Source: Verrucomicrobia bacterium UBA3750 (GTDB lineage: Bacteria; Verrucomicrobiota; Kiritimatiellia; RFP12; UBA1067). From it: a DNA stretch of 10,725 bases. Under the pieces are notes generated by a model. That model was not told the origin of the DNA. It ran no database searches and worked only from the letters and a program-made list of their open reading frames with translations. Within the stretch, counting starts at the first letter, position 1. Each line of letters begins with the position of its first letter. The stretch spans positions 1 through 10,725 of the forward strand of contig DFGM01000171.1 in NCBI GenBank assembly GCA_002371755.1. Reading direction: 5' to 3'. Shown here one piece after another: positions 5,990 through 10,725 of the stretch. The translations under genes and the position numbers were made by a program.

Positions 5990-6021
5990 CGTTTTGTCTG
6001 TGCAAGGGTTTTCCGCAAATG

Positions 6022-6843
6022 TCATATGTCCAGTCTGAACAGTCTTGCCGCGTTGTCATGGCAGATTGCCTTGAGTTCCGCGCCGGAGAGAGGAAGCGCG
6101 AGCAGCGCATCGAGAACTTTCCCCGGGTCCTGCCACGGTGCATCGGTGCCGAACAGAATCCTGTCCGCGCCGTGGGCGCGTATCATCCGCAATATCCGCT
6201 CGTGCGGCATCCAGAAAAAGGTGTGGGAGAGGTCGAGGAACACCCGCGACCCGGCGAGAACCTCTTCGGCTTCGTCCCACATGCCGAATCCGCCGAGGTG
6301 CGCTGCGGCAATCTCGAGCCTGGGGAAGCGTTTGGCGAGGCGGGCTATCTCAGACGGCGTGGAGTGGTAAGGCGGGCTGAATACGCGCTCTCCGCCGGCA
6401 TGGAGATACGCCACAATCCCCAAGTCCGACATTGCCGCCCAGGCGTCATCCATGGCTTTGTCGTTGAACCGGAAGTCCTGGTATTCCGGGTGCAGCTTGA
6501 TGCCTGTGAATCCTGCAGCGGCAATGCGTTCGACCTCCGCGCCCTTGTCCGCGACAAGCGGATGAAACGCCGCCAGTGAGACTACGGAAGAGTTGCGCCG
6601 CGGCTCATAGGCCGCCCAGAAGTCGTTTGTGTGGCCGACGCTCTCCGGTTTCGTGGCGACGGGCAGGTTGACCGATGCGGCGATGCCGTCCGCTGCGTCT
6701 TTTGCCGTGCATCCTGCGACCGTTCCGTCGAAGGACGGCGCGTTGCCGAAACGCCCCGCAAGCGCAGGCACGACTTTCGCCGCGATTGCATCGGGATAGA
6801 GATGGACGTGCGCATCCACAACCTTGAAGTCGAGTTCCCTCAT
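6022..6843 (-). CDS. Metal-dependent amidohydrolase (Amidohydro_2-like TIM barrel), substrate unknown
   Basis: This 273-aa protein belongs to the amidohydrolase superfamily, cytoplasmic TIM-barrel hydrolases and decarboxylases that use one or two metal ions. Seen in order: DAHVHLYPD with His12 and His14; TGIKLHPEYQ with His118; a strand ending LHAGGE with His148; AAAHLGG with His182; LDLSHTFFW; and ILFGTDAPW with Asp234, the usual last metal ligand. DNAARLF near the end is also typical. There is no signal peptide. It starts at 6843, sharing ATGA with the trpGD stop, and has a strong GGAGG site 7 nt upstream (6851-6855), so it is translated with the pathway genes. The family includes the decarboxylase ACMSD of tryptophan breakdown, but this protein is shorter and I cannot assign that or any substrate. 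Unlike its neighbours it contains five tryptophans, which suggests it is not part of the core pathway. Confidence 0.88.
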   Translation of the reverse strand: MRELDFKVVDAHVHLYPDAIAAKVVPALAGRFGNAPSFDGTVAGCTAKDAADGIAASVNLPVATKPESVGHTNDFWAAYEPRRNSSVVSLAAFHPLVADKGAEVERIAAAGFTGIKLHPEYQDFRFNDKAMDDAWAAMSDLGIVAYLHAGGERVFSPPYHSTPSEIARLAKRFPRLEIAAAHLGGFGMWDEAEEVLAGSRVFLDLSHTFFWMPHERILRMIRAHGADRILFGTDAPWQDPGKVLDALLALPLSGAELKAICHDNAARLFRLDI

Positions 6844-8450
6844 CTCATCGCCTCCAGCATTGCATTCAGCTTTGAAATCGCGCGTCCGGAATCGACGGAC
6901 TCCTTTGCCATCGCCAGTGCGTCGGCATAGGTTTGCGCTTTTTCCGCGACGGCAATGGCCGCCGCGGCATTCTCGATTGCCGCAGCGCGGCGCGCTCCGC
7001 GATCTTCGCCTTTCAAGACGCCAAGCAGCAGCTTTGCGTTCTGCTCGGCGTCGCCGCCCTTTATCGCGTCGATAGGAAATCTTCCGCCATATTCCCCGCC
7101 TGCGTCGAGAAGCGTGTTCTTGACGAAACCGTTTTCCAGCGTGGAGACGAATGTGAAGCCATCCGGGCTTATTTCATCAAGCCCTCCCGCGCCGCAAGCC
7201 ACCATTGCGCGCTTGGAGCCGAGCCTCGCGAGCGCGTTCGCAATCGTGACGGCGAGCTTTTCCTGCGGCACTCCAATCACATGCCTCTTCACGCCTGCCG
7301 GATTCGTGAGCGGTCCGAGAAGATTGAACAGGGTGCGGAAGCCAAGCATGCGCCTTACGGACGCCGCGAAACGCATTGCGGGATGCAGGTTGCGGCAGAA
7401 GAGGAATCCCACCCCCGTGCGCTTGATGCAGTCTGCCATCTTCGCAGGGCCTGCGGAAAGGTCAAGCCCGAGCGCGCCAAGCACGTCCGCGGAACCGCAC
7501 ATCGAAGTCGATGCGATGTTGCCGTGCTTCGCAATCGTCACTCCGGCGCCAGCGGCGATGAATGCCGCAGTGGTGGAGACGTTGAACGAGTTCGAGCCAT
7601 CCCCACCCGTCCCGACGATGTCCACGGGGTCGAGGTCGCCAAGATCGACCTTGAGTGCCGCATCGGTCATGGCGCGTGCGGCACCTGCGAGCGATTCCGG
7701 CGTCACCGGGTTTCGCGCTAGTGCCGTAAGAAACGCGGCAAGCTCGCTTTCGCCAACCTCGCCGGAGAGAATCGATGCGAAAAATCCTTCCGCCTCTTCC
7801 TCCGTCGGCGTCGCTCCGTCAAGCGCGTGCGCAATCACGGCCTTGCGCACGGACTGCGGCAAAGACTTGCGCGTGCGCCGCCCTGTCGCAATCTCCAGAA
7901 AGTTCGCGAGCTGCTTGACGCCCTCCGGTGTCCCAATCGATTCCGGGTGATACTGGAGCGACTCGATGGGCAACGTCTTGTGGCGCAGCCCCATGATTTC
8001 GCCGTCCTCGCTTTCCGCTGAAATCTCGAAACAGCCGGGGAGCGATTCGCGTTCGACTGCAAGAGAATGGTAGCGCATGGCCGGGAATCCTTGGTCCAAC
8101 CCTGCGAAAACGCCCTTGCCGTCATGCCGGATGCGGCTGGTCTTGCCGTGCATGAGACGCTTTGCCCGCACGATGCGTCCGCCGAACGCCTGCGCGATGG
8201 ACTGGTGGCCGAGGCAGATTCCGAGAAGTGGAATCCTGCCCGCGAACGCCTTGACCGCCTCGAGCGTCACGCCTGCCGAATCGGGATTGCCGGGGCCTGG
8301 CGAAAATACAATCGCCTCGGGTTCGAGCGCCGCGATTCCGGCGACATCGATCTTGTCGTTCCTGACTACCTTCACGTCCGCGCCGAGAGAGCTCATCATC
8401 TGGACGAGATTGTACGTGAAGGAGTCGTAGTTGTCGATCATCAGTATCAT
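6840..8450 (-). CDS. trpGD: Fused anthranilate synthase glutamine amidotransferase / anthranilate phosphoribosyltransferase
   Basis: A 536-aa bifunctional protein. Residues 1-about 190 are the TrpG glutaminase that feeds ammonia to TrpE: IDNYDSFTYNL, FSPGPGNP, GICLGHQ with nucleophile Cys79, and LQYHPES with His168 and Glu170 complete the triad. A short basic linker (about 190-198) leads to TrpD (about 199-536), which transfers phosphoribose from PRPP to anthranilate. TrpD motifs are DIVGTGGDG (PRPP site, 277-285), FNVST, KHGN (308-311), CGSADVLGALG, LHPAMRFAASVRRMLG, FNLLGPLTNP and GLDEIS. Both domains look complete. TrpG-TrpD fusions are known from enterobacteria and other groups. The ATG at 8450 directly follows the trpE stop (TGA-ATG) with GGAGGG 7 nt upstream (8458-8463), matching the need for equal TrpE and TrpG. 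Its stop overlaps the amidohydrolase start. Confidence 0.97.
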   Translation of the reverse strand: MILMIDNYDSFTYNLVQMMSSLGADVKVVRNDKIDVAGIAALEPEAIVFSPGPGNPDSAGVTLEAVKAFAGRIPLLGICLGHQSIAQAFGGRIVRAKRLMHGKTSRIRHDGKGVFAGLDQGFPAMRYHSLAVERESLPGCFEISAESEDGEIMGLRHKTLPIESLQYHPESIGTPEGVKQLANFLEIATGRRTRKSLPQSVRKAVIAHALDGATPTEEEAEGFFASILSGEVGESELAAFLTALARNPVTPESLAGAARAMTDAALKVDLGDLDPVDIVGTGGDGSNSFNVSTTAAFIAAGAGVTIAKHGNIASTSMCGSADVLGALGLDLSAGPAKMADCIKRTGVGFLFCRNLHPAMRFAASVRRMLGFRTLFNLLGPLTNPAGVKRHVIGVPQEKLAVTIANALARLGSKRAMVACGAGGLDEISPDGFTFVSTLENGFVKNTLLDAGGEYGGRFPIDAIKGGDAEQNAKLLLGVLKGEDRGARRAAAIENAAAAIAVAEKAQTYADALAMAKESVDSGRAISKLNAMLEAMR

Positions 8451-9872
8451 TCAGAGTCCCTCCGCAAATTTGACGGCTTCGAAAACGGCCTTGGATTTGT
8501 TGACGGTTTCTTCGTATTCTTTTACGGGGTCGGAGTCGGCCACGATTCCCGCGCCTGCACGCATCATGAGGGTGTCGCCATCTTTGAGAAGCGTGCGTAT
8601 GACTATCGCGAAGTCCATGTCGCCCGTGAGCGAGAAATATCCTGCCGCACCGCCGTAGACGCCGCGCGGAGATTTCTCCAATTCCGCGAGGAGTTCCATC
8701 GCGCGCACTTTGGGCGCGCCCGAAAGCGTTCCCGCGGGAAATGCCGCACGCAGAAGATCGAATGCGTCATGCTCCTTCGCGAGCGTCCCGGATACATTGC
8801 TGACAAGGTGCATGACGTGCGAGTAGCGCTCGACGTGCGCAAAGCCCGCTACGCTTACGCTGCCGGTCTCGCAGACGCGCCCGAGGTCGTTCCGGCCAAG
8901 ATCCACGAGCATCACGTGCTCCGCGTTTTCCTTTTCGTCCGCTTTCAGTTCGCGTTCGAGCGCCGCATCGAGAGCGGGTGATGCGCCGCGCGGCCGCGTT
9001 CCCGCGATGGGCGCGGTCGATGCCGTGCGCCCGGCGAGTTTCACAAGTTCTTCGGGCGACGAGCCTATCAGCGTCTTGCCGCCGATTCGCATGAAGAAGT
9101 TGTATGGCGATGGATTTATCATCCTCAACGCACGGTAGAGAGCAAGATCGGAAACGCTCGAACGCGCAAGGAACTTCTGGGACGGCACAATCTGGATCAC
9201 TTCGCCCGACGCAATCGCCTCCTTGCATTTGACGACCATGGCGCAGAACTCCTCGCGCGTCATTTCGCTCGCGAACTCCGGCGCGGAGCCGTTCGCCCGG
9301 CGAGCCACCTGCGATTGGGCCGCGCGCGCGATGGAGTCCGCGCTGAGCATCTTGCCGTATATGCGTTCAATCTCCGCGATGGCGTCTTCATAGGCGCCGG
9401 ACTTTGACGTATCCGCCAGCACGGCGATTGTCACCGTTCCGCGCACGTTGTCGAAGACGAGGAACTTGTCGCATACGAGAAAGGACATGAGCGGCGTTCT
9501 TTCGTCGCGTTTCGTCTTCAGCCGCGGCTCGAAGATGCCGACCGCATCGTAAGAGACGTATCCCACCGCTCCGCCTTGGAACGGTGGAATCTCGGGTGCG
9601 GGGCTGTAGCGCAGCGAGGCGAAGCGCCTGCGCAGTTCTTCGAGCGCCGATTCGCCTTCAACGCGGCCGCAAGGCTCGATTCCCAGATAGGAGAATCTTC
9701 CGCGGCTCTCGCCCCCCGCAACGCTTTCAAGAAGGAATCCCTCCTCCGTTTCGTCGAGGCGCGATAGTGCCGCCACGGGCGTTTCACGGTCGGCGAGGAA
9801 CTCTTTGAATACCGCAACGCGGTCGGCCGTTTCGGCCCTGCGCATGTATTCGTCTTTGGTCAGAATATTCAT
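8451..9872 (-). CDS. trpE: Anthranilate synthase component I
   Basis: TrpE makes anthranilate from chorismate using ammonia from TrpG. At 473 aa it is a full-length chorismate-binding enzyme. FLLESVAGGESRGRFSYLG (46-64) and NPSPYNFF (253-260) are the elements that bind tryptophan in feedback-inhibited enzymes, so allosteric control is expected. The catalytic half shows GSSPEELVKL, PIAGTRPRG (288-296), DEKENAEHVMLVDLGRNDLGRV, SHVMHLVSNVSG, the signature PAGTLSGAPKVRAME (379-393), RGVYGGAAGY and AGAGIVADSDP. These fit TrpE better than PabB or a salicylate/isochorismate enzyme, as does the coupling to trpGD. The ATG at 9872 has a near-perfect GGAGGAG site (9875-9881). A longer frame up to 10214 only overlaps aroF with non-family sequence. 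It lies 41 nt after aroF. Confidence 0.97.
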   Translation of the reverse strand: MNILTKDEYMRRAETADRVAVFKEFLADRETPVAALSRLDETEEGFLLESVAGGESRGRFSYLGIEPCGRVEGESALEELRRRFASLRYSPAPEIPPFQGGAVGYVSYDAVGIFEPRLKTKRDERTPLMSFLVCDKFLVFDNVRGTVTIAVLADTSKSGAYEDAIAEIERIYGKMLSADSIARAAQSQVARRANGSAPEFASEMTREEFCAMVVKCKEAIASGEVIQIVPSQKFLARSSVSDLALYRALRMINPSPYNFFMRIGGKTLIGSSPEELVKLAGRTASTAPIAGTRPRGASPALDAALERELKADEKENAEHVMLVDLGRNDLGRVCETGSVSVAGFAHVERYSHVMHLVSNVSGTLAKEHDAFDLLRAAFPAGTLSGAPKVRAMELLAELEKSPRGVYGGAAGYFSLTGDMDFAIVIRTLLKDGDTLMMRAGAGIVADSDPVKEYEETVNKSKAVFEAVKFAEGL

Positions 9873-9874
9873 TT

Positions 9875-9881
9875 CTCCTCC
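9875..9881 (-). promoter_or_regulatory. Strong ribosome binding site deciding the trpE start
   Basis: GGAGGAG on the minus strand, with GGAGG (9877-9881) ending 4 nt before the ATG at 9872. It fixes the trpE start at this ATG and argues against the long upstream extension of the frame into aroF. Confidence 0.75.
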
Positions 9882-9913
9882 AAGTTGTCGGCTCTTGCCT
9901 TGCCGCTGCAAAC

Positions 9914-10725
9914 CTATATCGCTTCGCGTATCTTCGCAATCCTTGCCATGGTGTCCGCGAACATCTCGGGCGTCTGGGATTGCGCACCGTCGCACTTCGC
10001 GCGCGGTGGGTCGTTGTGCACTTCCACGATGAGACCGTCCGCGCCGATTGCCGTAGCGGCTATTGCCACCGGCTGGACCATGTAGGCGTAGCCGGTCGCG
10101 TGCGAGGGATCGACCACCACGGGCAGATGTGTGAGCCGGTGCAGGAGCGGCACGACCCCAAGATCGAGCGTGTTCCTGAGTGCCGTCTCGAAGGTGCGGA
10201 TGCCGCGCTCGCACAGGATTACGTTCGGGTTTCCGCTCGCCATTACATACTCCGCGCTCATCAAGAGCTCCTGTATCGTTGCCGACATGCCGCGCTTGAG
10301 CAACACGGGTTTCTTCGTGTACGAGCCGACTTCTTTGAGGAGATTGAAGTTTTGCATGTTCCGCGCACCGATCTGAATCACGTCCACGTCATTGAAGAGC
10401 TCGATGTCCTTGAAGTCCATGAGTTCCGTGACTACGGGAAGGCCGGTCTCGCGCTTGGCGGCAAGGAGCATTTCGATTCCGGCCGCGCCCAGCCCCTGAA
10501 ACGCATAGGGCGATGTGCGCGGCTTGAACGCGCCGCCGCGCAGCATCGTAGCGCCGGAGCGTTTTACGGATTTCGCTACGCCTACAATCTGCTCCTCCGA
10601 CTCCACGCTGCAAGGCCCGGCTATGACCGCGAAGTTCCCGCCCCCGATCTTCACGCCCGAACAGTCGATCACCGAATCGTCGGGATGGAACTTCCTGTTG
10701 GCCGCCTTGTACGGCTCCTGGATGC
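9914..10725 (-). CDS. aroF: 3-deoxy-7-phosphoheptulonate (DAHP) synthase, type I-beta; 5' end cut by window edge
   Basis: DAHP synthase condenses phosphoenolpyruvate and erythrose-4-phosphate, the first shikimate-pathway step. The frame stays open to the right edge. The apparent start at 10672 is an internal GTG, and the residues before it (PYKAANRKFHPDDSVID) match the family sequence that joins the regulatory domain to the barrel, so the gene is partial. Barrel motifs, C-terminal of the edge: IAGPCSVES (metal-binding Cys), RGGAFKPRTSPYAFQGLG, LLKRGMSAT, ILCERGIRTFE, VVVDPSHATG (metal His), IVEVHNDPP (metal Glu) and AKCDGAQS (metal Asp). These are of the KDO8P-synthase-like I-beta class rather than the E. 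coli AroFGH class. Many members carry an N-terminal ferredoxin-like or ACT-like regulatory domain, which would be off the edge. Placement ahead of trpE suggests co-regulation with tryptophan supply. The symbol is the customary one for this class. Confidence 0.95.
   Translation of the reverse strand, partial: IQEPYKAANRKFHPDDSVIDCSGVKIGGGNFAVIAGPCSVESEEQIVGVAKSVKRSGATMLRGGAFKPRTSPYAFQGLGAAGIEMLLAAKRETGLPVVTELMDFKDIELFNDVDVIQIGARNMQNFNLLKEVGSYTKKPVLLKRGMSATIQELLMSAEYVMASGNPNVILCERGIRTFETALRNTLDLGVVPLLHRLTHLPVVVDPSHATGYAYMVQPVAIAATAIGADGLIVEVHNDPPRAKCDGAQSQTPEMFADTMARIAKIREAI

Noticed and set aside
5980..6018. TTG start adding 13 residues to PheA
   Set aside because: The ATG at 5979 has an AAAGGA site, and the extra residues do not supply the missing mutase arginine.
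9873..10214. N-terminal extension of TrpE
   Set aside because: The extra 114 residues overlap the aroF coding sequence in another frame, are arginine-rich and lack family similarity. The strong GGAGGAG site marks the ATG at 9872.
9914..10672. GTG at 10672 as the start of the DAHP synthase
   Set aside because: Conserved family sequence continues upstream in frame to the window edge, so this GTG is an internal codon.

Overview
This window is a stretch of GC-rich bacterial chromosome in which every convincing gene lies on the minus strand, so transcription runs from high to low coordinates. Most of it (about 10725 down to 1537) is one tightly packed aromatic amino acid operon. In order of transcription it holds aroF (DAHP synthase, cut by the right edge), trpE, a trpG-trpD fusion, an amidohydrolase of unknown substrate, pheA, trpC, trpB, trpA and trpF. 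Together these encode the entry step of the shikimate pathway, all chorismate-to-tryptophan steps, and the prephenate dehydratase step of the phenylalanine branch. The genes overlap or nearly touch: ATGA overlaps at trpGD/amidohydrolase and trpC/trpB, a direct TGA-ATG junction at trpE/trpGD, a 17-bp overlap at trpB/trpA and a 13-bp overlap at trpA/trpF. No internal promoter was recognised. The operon's own promoter and any attenuator must lie beyond the right edge.

Left of the operon is a 169-bp spacer (1368-1536). It holds two related GC-rich hairpins and a strong extended -10 promoter that drives a separate gene, 384-1367, for a putative lipoprotein with no recognised family. The middle of that protein carries a 36-nt in-frame duplication. 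A further 253-bp spacer (131-383) contains a near-consensus promoter and a roughly 100-nt leader with two small hairpins. These lead into rpsB (ribosomal protein S2), of which only the first 43 codons are present.

The organism cannot be named from this sequence. Shine-Dalgarno sites and sigma70-type promoters show an ordinary bacterium. The GC-rich hairpins with a ggcggcgag arm, the trpGD fusion and a type I-beta DAHP synthase would suit a Verrucomicrobiota/Kiritimatiellota/Lentisphaerota-like lineage, but this is a weak guess.

The window is largely conventional biosynthesis. Points worth a second look are: a chorismate mutase-like domain in PheA that appears to lack several catalytic residues; a translationally coupled amidohydrolase embedded in the pathway, which has five tryptophans while its neighbours have almost none; the repeat inside the lipoprotein; and the unusually short C-terminus of TrpA. 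I see no defence system, mobile element or clearly new system.
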